Notes: generated by a model not told the origin, from the letters alone. Numbered from the stretch's first letter, positions 1 to 7,433 are shown. The stretch is DNA of 27,556 nt from DASQUP01 sp035641235 (GCA_035641235.1 DASQUP010000073.1:1-27556), one strand, 5' to 3'. Translations and numbers: made by a program.

Positions 1-629
1 TGCTTAGACGGGCCTTCGAGTTCGCCGAACTTGAAGACGTCTTGAGGCGGAGGTTCGCTGAACTCCTTGCGTCCCAACCTCCTGATACGGGTGGAGTTCG
101 CGTAGAGCGTGTGCTCCGAGGAGATCCCGGGCCGGTCCACCCGCTCCATCGCATCGGCTGGAGCAGCGTCGTCTTCGGTCAGCGTGACCACGCCCTCCGC
201 CTCGAGGGCCTCCGTAACCGCGCTGTTGGCCCCCGAATACCCCAGGATCGAGGTCTTGGGCCTCATGATCGCCGGGTCGACCATCCGTGCGCTCCGGATG
301 GGGCCCCCCTTCTGGGTGTCCCCGCAGTGGTAGATGGCCATGAACCGCGTCTCGCCGCCCTCTACCAGTTCTTCGTAGACGAGATCGGCATCCTCCAGGC
401 CCGACAAGGGCCGGGCCACAGCCGCGTTCTCGATCTTCAGCGCAACTGCGGGGCGCTCCAGAACCGAGTCCCGGCGGGGCTCCTCTCCCGTAAGGGGACA
501 CGTCGACGGCTCATCTGGAATCCCCGGAATGGGAAGATCACCCGCCTTCCCCGTGAGGACGAAGTAGGCGCCCACCGCCGCAACCACCACAGCGCCGCCT
601 ATTGCAAATGTCCTCGCTCTTGTCGACAC
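1..629 (-). CDS. DUF3048 (YerB-like) domain protein, 3' end outside window
   Basis: About 209 codons are visible; the gene runs off the left edge without a stop. After a short basic N-terminus there is one hydrophobic signal anchor (about residues 8-26), then a proline-rich linker. The extracytoplasmic domain carries the hallmarks of DUF3048/YerB: CPLTGEEP, AVALKIENAAVARPLSGL, ADLVYEELVEGGETRFMAIY and GPIRSARMVD. The family is exported or lipoprotein-like and its biochemical role is not established. I chose the GTG at 629 because GAGGAGG lies 11 bases upstream (641-647) and the anchor then starts at once; an in-frame GTG at 680 has no visible ribosome binding site. It is the last gene of a minus-strand run, 242 bases after the M48-like gene. 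Confidence 0.85.
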   Translation of the reverse strand, partial: MSTRARTFAIGGAVVVAAVGAYFVLTGKAGDLPIPGIPDEPSTCPLTGEEPRRDSVLERPAVALKIENAAVARPLSGLEDADLVYEELVEGGETRFMAIYHCGDTQKGGPIRSARMVDPAIMRPKTSILGYSGANSAVTEALEAEGVVTLTEDDAAPADAMERVDRPGISSEHTLYANSTRIRRLGRKEFSEPPPQDVFKFGELEGPSK

Positions 630-789
630 GCGCGAACCGTCCTCCTCGTTTCTTTCGTTGGTCGTCGGCTCTTTGATCACTAGAGCCTGGGAGGGGTTAC
701 ATGGCCCCGCTTGGGCCCCCCCTCGGTGGACCGCTCGGTATGTGAGAAACGGCCCAGATCGACGCACTGGCGCCGAGTTTCACAGCCGG

Positions 790-805
790 GGACGTTATCA
801 CGTCC
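790..805. repeat. Short perfect inverted repeat in the 630-871 gap
   Basis: GGACGT-TATC-ACGTCC has 6-base arms and a 4-base centre. It lies in the 242-base gap between the M48-like gene and the DUF3048 gene. It could be an operator or a small hairpin. Nothing else recognisable was seen in this gap: no tRNA, no credible small ORF and no U-tract terminator. Confidence 0.3.
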
Positions 806-871
806 GTCCGCCAACTCACCGGTAATCCCTACCCGCCGGTCCGCCCTTTTCAGATCAGAATCCCGGCGGAG

Positions 872-1585
872 TTACAGGTCCGACAGGGCCGCGATCCGTT
901 CGGTCACGGGCACGTGTGACGGATGCTCCGCAGCGAAGAACAGGGGGCCATAGCGACCCGTGGCCGGAGCACATTTCGCGAGAACGGACGCGAGGGCAGG
1001 TGGATACCGAGTGACGGCCGAGGCTCGTACGTCCTCGGGAGGACCGACGAGTGGCCCGAGCGCACGGGCGAAAAGGCGCGCCTGGCACGCAAGGGGGGCA
1101 AGCCGAAGCGAGGGTGAGTGCGTCCGGACGAGACAGTGTGCTATCAGCGCCTCCAGCTCCGTTCGGTTCAGCTCCGCGATCGCTCGCCGCGACACTCCCA
1201 TGACCGGCCCACGCCGCCGGCAGGCGAACCCGTTTGGACCCTCTGCGTTGTAGACGTAGAGGCGCGGAGACCGAATCCCCATCCTCTCGACGAGGCCCAC
1301 CACGAGGTTTTCAAAGCGGGGCTCGGAACCGACCGCCACCGGTTGCGCCTGGACCTTGCGGAGGAGTTGTGATCCCACCGTCGTTAGGTCGAAGAGACCG
1401 ATTCCAATGATCAAGATGATGCCGGGAACCGGATTCCCTCCGATCTGAAGCGTGATGCCCGTGAAGACCATCACCACGGACGCGTAGATGGCGACGGCCA
1501 CGGCGGGGACGCCGCGCCGGCGCCGAGCGCCCGTGTCTACAGGGAGGCCCCAATCCGTCTCGTGGGTGCGATCGGTCGTTGGCAC
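872..1585 (-). CDS. M48/HtpX-like membrane protein with degenerate metal site
   Basis: This 237-residue protein has two adjacent hydrophobic segments near the N-terminus (about residues 26-75) followed by a domain that matches M48 peptidases in layout: a substrate-side strand ending in NGFACRRRGPVMGVSRRAI, the helix ELNRTELEALIAHCLVRTH, a late TRYPPALASVLAK helix, and a C-terminal ERIAAL segment as in HtpX. The helix that should read HExxH reads His150-Cys-Leu-Val-Arg154, so both the catalytic glutamate and the second zinc histidine are gone. A peptidase reaction is therefore unlikely, and a scaffold or regulatory role is inference. The start is GTG with no strong ribosome binding site. It follows the DUF5317 gene by 35 bases. 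Confidence 0.75.
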   Translation of the reverse strand: MPTTDRTHETDWGLPVDTGARRRRGVPAVAVAIYASVVMVFTGITLQIGGNPVPGIILIIGIGLFDLTTVGSQLLRKVQAQPVAVGSEPRFENLVVGLVERMGIRSPRLYVYNAEGPNGFACRRRGPVMGVSRRAIAELNRTELEALIAHCLVRTHSPSLRLAPLACQARLFARALGPLVGPPEDVRASAVTRYPPALASVLAKCAPATGRYGPLFFAAEHPSHVPVTERIAALSDL

Positions 1586-1620
1586 GTCCGCAGTCTAGGA
1601 CGGCGGGCCGAGTCGAAAAA

Positions 1621-2199
1621 TCAGAGGGGTTTGATCGGGAGCAACCGTTGCCGCCGGCGCGGCGCGCGCGCACTGAACAGCCGTGATCCGCACACCTGGT
1701 GCAGCAGAACGGCGGCCCCCACGAGGATGGAGACGTCGCCCGGACTAAACACGTTGTGCAGCGGGAGCGGATCGGGCCACGCAAAGATGTCGCCGAGGAA
1801 GGCAAGCCGCGCGTCCCCGACCAACGCCGAATTCATGAACTCGCCGGTCGCTCCCGGGCGCCCGGCGATCTCCAGGGCGAGGTGACTGGCCGGCATCACG
1901 CCACCGTTCGCTGCGATCGCAGCGACATTCATTGCCACCCCGAGCCCGACCAGGCGCAATCCCAAATGGGCACTGTTGGCCACAAGGAAGGCGAGGATCA
2001 GACCGTAGGAGAAGACGTGGGCGGCCGGGAGCATCCAGCCCTGCTCGGCCGGGAACACCGAGATGATCATCACCTGAACCGTGAGGGCCGCCGGCAGAAG
2101 CCAGACGACGGACAGCTCCAGCCGCGCAAGCGCCGACAGCCGGCCGCCCCCCAAGGGCACGGTCAGCAGCACCAGAAAAAACGCGGCGACCAGCAGCAT
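1621..2199 (-). CDS. DUF5317 family integral membrane protein
   Basis: This 192-residue, strongly hydrophobic protein has about five membrane segments. The central stretch AIAANGGVMPASHLAL followed by LAFLGDIFAWPDPLPLHNVFSPGD is the signature I associate with DUF5317, a family of unknown function common in Actinomycetota and Firmicutes. The tail is basic (RAPRRRQRLLP), suggesting a cytoplasmic C-terminus. The ATG at 2199 is supported by AGGAGG at 2205-2210 with 5-base spacing. It is the first gene of a minus-strand group with the M48-like gene 35 bases downstream. Upstream is a 230-base divergent intergenic region shared with the small ORF at 2430. Confidence 0.8.
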   Translation of the reverse strand: MLLVAAFFLVLLTVPLGGGRLSALARLELSVVWLLPAALTVQVMIISVFPAEQGWMLPAAHVFSYGLILAFLVANSAHLGLRLVGLGVAMNVAAIAANGGVMPASHLALEIAGRPGATGEFMNSALVGDARLAFLGDIFAWPDPLPLHNVFSPGDVSILVGAAVLLHQVCGSRLFSARAPRRRQRLLPIKPL

Positions 2200-2353
2200 C
2201 CATTCCTCCTGACGGGCAGAACTATGGTGGCCTCGGGGCCGGGTCGTGAGGATCCGAAGCGGCCGGGCCGGGCCACTTGAACCATCGGCAGGAACCCCGT
2301 CGGTCTTTCATTGCCCCCCATACGCACTTCTGGCAACTATTACCAGATGCATT

Positions 2354-2365
2354 CAGACGCGTCTG
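2354..2365. promoter_or_regulatory. 12-bp perfect palindrome in divergent promoter region
   Basis: CAGACGCGTCTG is a perfect 12-base palindrome in the divergent gap 2200-2429 between the DUF5317 gene and the 29-codon ORF. Its position 76 bases before the ORF start would suit a dimeric regulator. No convincing -35/-10 pair could be assigned, so the operator role is inference. Nothing else recognisable was seen in this 230-base gap. Confidence 0.3.
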
Positions 2366-2429
2366 CGGAACACCGATCACTTCTCTGCAGCCTCCACATT
2401 CTTGGAGACAGACCATAGGAGGAAGCCGA

Positions 2430-2519
2430 ATGAAGGGACGCTTGTTCCGCCTAGCCGTGGCCGTCGCGAACCTCACGGTTCTCGTTGCGGTCTCCGGCGC
2501 AGGCTACAAGTGGTCGTGA
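2430..2519 (+). CDS. Candidate 29-residue small membrane protein
   Basis: ATG at 2430 is preceded by a perfect AGGAGG (2417-2422) with ideal 7-base spacing, one of the best ribosome binding sites in the window. The product begins MKGRLFRLAVAVANL and ends SGAGYKWS: a basic N-terminus and a single hydrophobic stretch of about 19 residues, so it could be a single-pass membrane peptide. It resembles no family I can name. It ends 86 bases before the GGDEF-EAL gene, with a strong hairpin between (2537-2569), so it may be a co-transcribed microprotein or a leader ORF. Expression is inferred only from the ribosome binding site and the peptide character. Confidence 0.55.
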   Translation: MKGRLFRLAVAVANLTVLVAVSGAGYKWS

Positions 2520-2536
2520 GCCTCGCTGCCATGTTC

Positions 2537-2569
2537 GGCGGCGTCCCAGCCTAAGGCCGGGGCGCCGCC
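2537..2569 (+). promoter_or_regulatory. Strong hairpin between small ORF and GGDEF-EAL gene
   Basis: GGCGGCGTCCC (2537-2547) pairs with GGGGCGCCGCC (2559-2569) over 11 base pairs with one G-U, and an inner GCC-TAA-GGC adds three more. No U-tract follows, so it is not a classical intrinsic terminator. It starts 18 bases after the small-ORF stop and ends 36 bases before the GGDEF-EAL start. It could be an attenuator or a stabilising structure. Confidence 0.5.
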
Positions 2570-2605
2570 GGCCTGATGTCCGCCCACCGATCGAAGGCCG
2601 CCTAG

Positions 2606-4663
2606 ATGTTGCGACTGCAGCTGGGGCTAAGGGGAGTACACCTCTACGTCGCCGTGATCATCGCGGCGGGCGGCACGCTGCTCTCCTACGCCATCAATCA
2701 GGATTTCAGCGCAGTCGCGGATTCGTACGTGGAGTTCTGGGTGCTCGTGGGTTTTGTTGCCCTGGGCGAATTGCTTCCCGTAAACGTCTCCCGACTCGAC
2801 GGTAGCGGGGAAATTACAACCTCCACTATTTTCACCTTCGCGATCCTGCTCCGCTTCGGTACGTGGCCGGCAGTGCTTGCCCAGGTGATCGCATCGGTCG
2901 CAGCGGATCTCGCACAGCAGAAGCCGCTCATAAAAGCGACGTTCAACGCCTCGCAGTACACGCTCGCGGTGGCTGCAGGCGGCTTCGCACTGAGTGTGCT
3001 CACCGATGCTCCCGTACACGGAGCCCTGCCGGGCTTCGGTGCCGCCGATCTTCCGGGGATCCTCCTTTCCGCCACCGCGTTCTTTTTGCTGAACCATTTC
3101 TTGACGCGTGTTGCGATTGCGCTTGATCAAAAGAAGCCTGTTCTTGCCTTCTGTAGCGAGGGCCTCGCCTATCACGTATCGACGAACGGTGTGCTACTTG
3201 CTCTGTCCCCCATCGCAGTCGTTGTCGCTGAGCGGAGCCTGGTCTTGGTACCGCTTTTGGCGCTTCCCATGGCACTCGTCTATACGAGCGCAACCATCAG
3301 CGCGGAAAAGGAGCACAAGTCGCATCAGGCGCTGCACGATGGTCTGACCGGACTCCCGAATCGCACGCTCTTCTACGAACGTGTTGAGCAGGCGATCGAT
3401 GCCAGCCGGCGGGGCAATCAAAAGGCGGCGCTAATGCTGATCGACCTCGACCGGTTCAAAGAGGTAAACGACAGTCTCGGTCATCACATCGGCGACCTGC
3501 TTCTCGAGAAGATCGGTGTACGGCTGCGAGAGGCGATGAGAAAGGGGGACACCGTTGCCCGGATGGGAGGGGATGAGTTCGCGGTCGTTATCTCCGATAT
3601 CTCGGGTGTAGAGGATGCACGACACGCCGCGGCTCGATTCCTCCAATCCCTCGAGCGCCCCATCGAGCTCGAAGAGGTCGCTCAGGATCTGACGCTCGAT
3701 GTGGAGGGCAGCATCGGCGTTGTCATCTGTCCCGACGACGGCACCGACGTCGACACGCTCATGCAACGAGCCGACGTCGCCATGTATACGGCCAAGGAAG
3801 TGCACAACGGATACGAGTTCTATTCGACAGATCGGGACCGGAACACACCAAAACAATTAGCGCTGCTCGGGGAACTCAGGAAGGCCATGGAGGACGACGA
3901 ATTGTTCCTCTGCTTCCAACCAAAGGTCGCGATGGATACCGGCCTGGTTACCGGGGTGGAGGCACTTCTCAGATGGCACCACCCCAAGCGCGGCCTCATC
4001 TCTCCGGACGAGTTCATCCCGCAGGCCGAACGCACCGGGCTCATCCACGCCTTGACTCGCTACACGATCGAGAAGGCCCTCGATCAATTGCGTGAGTGGC
4101 GGGCCGCCGGTCTCCACATGAACGTGGCAGTGAATCTGTCTCGCCCCAACCTGATCAATCTTCAGTTCCCCACCGAGATAGCCCAGCTCCTCAGCGATCG
4201 CGGTGTTCCGCCGTCCAACTTGGAGCTCGAGATCACCGAGAGCAGCGTCATGGCGGACCCCCTGCGCGCCCGTGTGGTCCTGGCCAAACTTGCCGAGCAG
4301 GGCATCCTGCTCTCCCTCGACGACTTTGGCGCCGGATACTCGTCCCTGGCGCATCTCAAGCGCATGCCGGTGAATCAGATCAAGATCGACAAGTCGTTCG
4401 TGATCGGGATGCTGAGCAACGATAACGACCGAGTGATCGTTCGCTCGATCGTCGATCTCGGGCGCAACCTCGGCCTGTCCGTGGTTGCCGAGGGAGTCGA
4501 GTCCGGGGCCGCGTGGGAGGCGCTCATGGCTATGGGCTGCGACATGGCTCAGGGATTCTGGCTCGGCGAGCCGATGGCGCCGGGAGACGTGCTGCAGCGA
4601 ATCCGAGAGCTAGAGGTGAAGGCACTCAACCTCGCTCAGTTGGCTAGACAGCCGCGCAGATAG
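2606..4663 (+). CDS. Membrane GGDEF-EAL protein (c-di-GMP synthesis/hydrolysis)
   Basis: This 685-residue protein has about five to six N-terminal membrane segments (to about residue 230), then a GGDEF domain (about 240-410) and an EAL domain (about 425-670). The diguanylate cyclase site is intact: Gly-Gly-Asp-Glu-Phe at 321-325, with an RKGD inhibitory I-site five residues before it. The phosphodiesterase site is also intact: EAL at 452-454, NLSRPNL, ELEITES, DDFGAGYSS from 572, KIDKSF, VVAEGVES and an AQGFWLGEP end. Both halves therefore look catalytic, and which activity dominates cannot be read from sequence. The membrane part probably senses a signal; its ligand is unknown. ATG at 2606 has GAAGG 8 bases upstream. 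The PimA-like gene follows after 31 bases. Confidence 0.93.
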   Translation: MLRLQLGLRGVHLYVAVIIAAGGTLLSYAINQDFSAVADSYVEFWVLVGFVALGELLPVNVSRLDGSGEITTSTIFTFAILLRFGTWPAVLAQVIASVAADLAQQKPLIKATFNASQYTLAVAAGGFALSVLTDAPVHGALPGFGAADLPGILLSATAFFLLNHFLTRVAIALDQKKPVLAFCSEGLAYHVSTNGVLLALSPIAVVVAERSLVLVPLLALPMALVYTSATISAEKEHKSHQALHDGLTGLPNRTLFYERVEQAIDASRRGNQKAALMLIDLDRFKEVNDSLGHHIGDLLLEKIGVRLREAMRKGDTVARMGGDEFAVVISDISGVEDARHAAARFLQSLERPIELEEVAQDLTLDVEGSIGVVICPDDGTDVDTLMQRADVAMYTAKEVHNGYEFYSTDRDRNTPKQLALLGELRKAMEDDELFLCFQPKVAMDTGLVTGVEALLRWHHPKRGLISPDEFIPQAERTGLIHALTRYTIEKALDQLREWRAAGLHMNVAVNLSRPNLINLQFPTEIAQLLSDRGVPPSNLELEITESSVMADPLRARVVLAKLAEQGILLSLDDFGAGYSSLAHLKRMPVNQIKIDKSFVIGMLSNDNDRVIVRSIVDLGRNLGLSVVAEGVESGAAWEALMAMGCDMAQGFWLGEPMAPGDVLQRIRELEVKALNLAQLARQPRR

Positions 4664-4694
4664 GGGCCCCGCCGGCAGGGTTAAGAATGTCGGC

Positions 4695-5783
4695 ATGCGC
4701 ATCGCCATCGTCTGTCCTTACGCATGGGACTTGGTCGGCGGAGTCCAGACCCACATTCGCGCGCTCGCACGGACGCTTCGGGCGCGCGACCACGACGTGC
4801 AGATCATTGCTCCGGTCAGCGGCCGGGGCGACGGCGTTTCGTCGGGCTTTGCCGCGGCAGGGCGCGCGGTTGGAATCCCCGCGAACGGTTCGGTCGCTCC
4901 GGTGGCGTTTGGCCCAGGAGCCGCGATCGGCGTCAAGCGCGCCCTGGACGAATTCGGCCCGGACGTCGTTCACCTGCACGAACCCTTGATTCCAAGTGTG
5001 TCGCTGCACGCCCTGTGGCGATCCGACGCCCCTTTGGTGGGGACATTTCATGCCTCGGCCGATTCGAGCCTCGGCTACCGAGTGGCGCGTCCGGTACTCG
5101 ATCGTGCGGCGCGCCGGCTGCGGGTGCGCACAGCCGTTTCGGATGCGGCCCGGGCTTTGGCCTCCCGTTACTTCCCGGGTGAGTACGCGCTTACCCCAAA
5201 CGGAATCCAGACCGAACTCTTTACAGACGCCGAACCCCTCGATCTGGGAGCGGGGCCGCGCGTTCTGTTCTTCGGCCGGATCGAACGGCGTAAGGGCCTC
5301 GAGGTGCTCGTTCAGGCAATGACGCGCCTGCGCGACCTGAATGCGACGCTGGTCGTTGCAGGATCCGGACCTGAGGAGCGTCACTGCCGGAAGCTCGCAG
5401 CGCAGCTCGGCGTGCCGGCGGAGTTCATCGGGCGGCTCGACGAAGGCGATGTCCCCCGCGCGTACCGGGCCGCGGACGTCTACTGCGCGCCGGGGCTCGG
5501 CGGCGAGTCGTTCGGGATCGTGCTCGTCGAGGCTATGGCCGCGGGGACGCCGGTGGTGTGTTCGGACCTCACCGGGTTCCGCGCCGTCGCCGGGGGTGCG
5601 GCCGAACTCGTACCTCCGGGTGAGCCGGGACCGCTGGCCGACGCGCTTCGGGTGGTTCTGACGGACGGCGAGCGGGCGGCGCGGATGAGCCGGGCCGGTC
5701 GCCGGCTGGCCTCGATGTACGACTGGAGCCGTCTAGTGGCGGGCGTCGAGTCGATCTACGAGCGAGCGCGCTCGCCGCGCTGA
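4695..5783 (+). CDS. pimA: GT4 glycosyltransferase, PimA-like phosphatidylinositol mannosyltransferase
   Basis: This 362-residue GT-B enzyme of family GT4 is close in pattern to PimA, which moves mannose from GDP-mannose to phosphatidylinositol on the inner membrane face. Visible features are the N-terminal MRIAIVCPYAWDLVGGVQTH loop, DVVHLHEPL, GTFHAS, the NGIQTELF hinge, FFGRIERRKGLEVL, and the donor-site GGESFGIVLVEAMAAGTPVV with the E-x7-E pair at Glu271 and Glu279. Length fits PimA. The acyltransferase and PgsA genes of the same pathway lie just downstream on the opposite strand, supporting the substrate call. The start is ATG at 4695 with only a weak upstream purine run. Another GT4 specificity cannot be excluded from sequence alone. 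Confidence 0.85.
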   Translation: MRIAIVCPYAWDLVGGVQTHIRALARTLRARDHDVQIIAPVSGRGDGVSSGFAAAGRAVGIPANGSVAPVAFGPGAAIGVKRALDEFGPDVVHLHEPLIPSVSLHALWRSDAPLVGTFHASADSSLGYRVARPVLDRAARRLRVRTAVSDAARALASRYFPGEYALTPNGIQTELFTDAEPLDLGAGPRVLFFGRIERRKGLEVLVQAMTRLRDLNATLVVAGSGPEERHCRKLAAQLGVPAEFIGRLDEGDVPRAYRAADVYCAPGLGGESFGIVLVEAMAAGTPVVCSDLTGFRAVAGGAAELVPPGEPGPLADALRVVLTDGERAARMSRAGRRLASMYDWSRLVAGVESIYERARSPR

Positions 5784-5806
5784 CAGGCCCAGCGCGCCGG
5801 CGAGCG
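5769..5806 (+). terminator. GC-rich hairpin over the pimA stop codon
   Basis: CGCTCGCCGCGC (5769-5780) pairs with the stretch ending GGCGAGCG (5792-5806), giving 8 plus 4 base pairs with a 3-base bulge. The pimA stop codon lies in the loop. No U-tract follows, so it may act with the repeat immediately downstream as an end-of-transcript structure. Confidence 0.45.
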
Positions 5807-5810
5807 GTCC

Positions 5811-5858
5811 CTGAGATGGCAAATGGCCCCCGACAGGTGGGGGTCGATTGCCATTTCG
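5811..5858. repeat. Palindromic repeat, copy 1 (GAGATGGC family)
   Basis: Imperfect inverted repeat: left arm TGAGATGGCAA..GGCCCCC, 7-base loop GACAGGT, right arm GGGGGTCGATTGCCAT. By eye about 16 of 21 positions pair as Watson-Crick. It sits between the convergent pimA and acyltransferase genes. Two related palindromes occur at 17461-17509 and 18170-18217. Confidence 0.65.
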
Positions 5859-5881
5859 GAAGATGCGGAGGGTGGTGCCCC

Positions 5882-6844
5882 TCAGCGACTTGTGGCGCTG
5901 TCGGAGGGCCAGAAGTCGTGGAGGACGTGCCACTCCTCGGGGCGGCGCGCCACGAACTTTTCAAGAAGCCGTGCAATCTGCTGAGTGAGCTCCTTCACGG
6001 AGTCCGCGGAGCGCTCCGCCGGCGGCTCGATCGGCTCGCTGATCTCCGCATGCCAGCCGCGCGTGCCGTCCGGCCTCACCGTCCCGTACACACCCGCCAC
6101 CATCACCGGCACGCCCGTTCGCAGCGCTACCGAGGCCGGTCCGGCAGGCATGGTCGTCGTTGCGCCGAAGAACTCGACCTTCGGACCCGTTCCCTTCAGA
6201 TCCCTATCCCCCAGGATGGGGACGACCGCACCGGCCTCTACCTCCCCGACCAGTTCCCGTATCGCGCCCCTGCGCGCCGGGTAGATGGTCATTCCCAGTC
6301 GCTCTCGGTGCTCGACAAAGAAATCGAACATCCGCCGAGGGCGCAACACCTCGGCCACCGTCGCAAGGCGGTTGCCTCGGGCTCCGACCCACGCACCCGC
6401 CGCATCCCAGTTCCCGAGGTGTCCCACAACCACCACGGCACCCTTTCCTCTCGCAAGAACACCATCGAGATTTTCCTGCCCGTCGCAGTGGAAGCGCTCG
6501 AGAAAGAACTCCCGGCCCTCGCGCACAAGCCGGAAGGTCTCGAGCCAGTAGCGCGCATACGAGCGGAACACTTCAACCGTCAGAGCCCGCACCCTGGGCG
6601 AGTCGACTTCCTCGCCGGTGATGCGCGCCAGGTTCCTGGCCACGGCCGAACGTTTCTTTGACAGGCGGGCTGCGAGCCCGCCGACCCAACGTGCCAGTCC
6701 ATAGACAACTCGCTCCGGCATAGCCAGCGCGAGCCGAGACAGGACCACGTACCCGTAGTAGACGAGCTGGATGAGGCGCCCTTCGTCCGGAGGCCTCTCC
6801 CGATGCGCCGCTCGAACCTTCTCCGGACGGTCGCTATGAGGCAC
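5882..6844 (-). CDS. PatA/LpxL-type lysophospholipid acyltransferase
   Basis: This 320-residue protein belongs to the HtrB/LpxL superfamily that includes mycobacterial PatA, which acylates mannose in phosphatidylinositol mannosides. Evidence is the catalytic HLGNWD (His142 to Asp147, H-x4-D), the later RDLKGTGPKVEFFG block, a substrate-pocket TMPAGPASVALRTGVPV, and the C-terminal PEEWHVLHDFW typical of this family. An amphipathic N-terminus (about 25-60) probably ties it to the inner membrane. The GTG start at 6844 lies inside the pgsA 3' end (11-base overlap), implying coupled translation. Its stop faces pimA across 98 bases. The pathway call rests on family plus context; the acceptor is inferred. 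Confidence 0.85.
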   Translation of the reverse strand: MPHSDRPEKVRAAHRERPPDEGRLIQLVYYGYVVLSRLALAMPERVVYGLARWVGGLAARLSKKRSAVARNLARITGEEVDSPRVRALTVEVFRSYARYWLETFRLVREGREFFLERFHCDGQENLDGVLARGKGAVVVVGHLGNWDAAGAWVGARGNRLATVAEVLRPRRMFDFFVEHRERLGMTIYPARRGAIRELVGEVEAGAVVPILGDRDLKGTGPKVEFFGATTTMPAGPASVALRTGVPVMVAGVYGTVRPDGTRGWHAEISEPIEPPAERSADSVKELTQQIARLLEKFVARRPEEWHVLHDFWPSDSATSR

Positions 6845-7433
6845 GGGCTTGTTTCTGAACGTGAACCATTCGCTGCATGAAGGTGACCACAGCCAGGAGG
6901 AGAAGGAGCACCAGCGCCGCCGGCACGAAATCCAGAAGGAGCGCGAGGAGGATTACGATCAGCCTCTCCGCACGCTCGGCGATCCCGACGTTGCACTCGT
7001 ATCCGAGGCTCTCTGCGCGCGCCTTGGCATAGGAGACCAGAAACGAGAACACGAGGGCACCCAGGGCGACGGCCGCGACCCACGGCTCGTCTCGCTCCGC
7101 GATATCCGGGGCGACTCCGTACAGCCACGCAAGCGGCACGAAGTAGAGGGCATCGGACAGTCGATCGGTGGTGGAGTCGAGGAACGCGCCGTATTTGCTT
7201 GCAGTGCCGCGAGCCTTGGCTACCGCGCCATCGAGGAAGTCGGCCACCCCCGCCACGATCCCCGCCAGACCTGCAACGAGCAACCGTCCTTGAACGATGA
7301 AAACCGCCACCGCGATCTGGATGGCGACACCGAGGTAGGTGATCTGATTCGCCGTGAGACCGAGGCGCGCGAGGCCGCCACCCACCGGTCGGATGAATCG
7401 GTCCCACCACTGCCTGAGAAGTGCGTTGATCAC
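6834..7433 (-). CDS. pgsA: CDP-alcohol phosphatidyltransferase, phosphatidylinositol-phosphate synthase type
   Basis: This 199-residue multi-pass membrane enzyme joins CDP-diacylglycerol to an alcohol phosphate; in actinobacteria the gene beside PatA/PimA makes phosphatidylinositol phosphate. The CDP-alcohol motif is visible as Asp65-x2-Asp68-Gly-x2-Ala-Lys73-x8-Gly82-x3-Asp86-x3-Asp90. All four aspartates are present, but the usual Arg after Ala is Lys. About five further hydrophobic segments follow or flank it. The start is GTG at 7433, with GGAGG 14 bases upstream, slightly far. The last 11 bases overlap the acyltransferase gene. The inositol substrate is inferred from neighbours; glycerol phosphate is the alternative. 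Confidence 0.85.
   Translation of the reverse strand: MINALLRQWWDRFIRPVGGGLARLGLTANQITYLGVAIQIAVAVFIVQGRLLVAGLAGIVAGVADFLDGAVAKARGTASKYGAFLDSTTDRLSDALYFVPLAWLYGVAPDIAERDEPWVAAVALGALVFSFLVSYAKARAESLGYECNVGIAERAERLIVILLALLLDFVPAALVLLLLLAVVTFMQRMVHVQKQARAS

Noticed and set aside
42..683. 213-codon plus-strand frame at the left edge
   Set aside because: The minus strand encodes clear DUF3048 motifs over the same stretch; the plus-strand product is arginine-rich and unlike any protein.
2341..2605. c-di-GMP riboswitch upstream of the GGDEF-EAL gene
   Set aside because: I could not find the conserved loops of GEMM-I or GEMM-II motifs; only the simple hairpin at 2537-2569 is supported.
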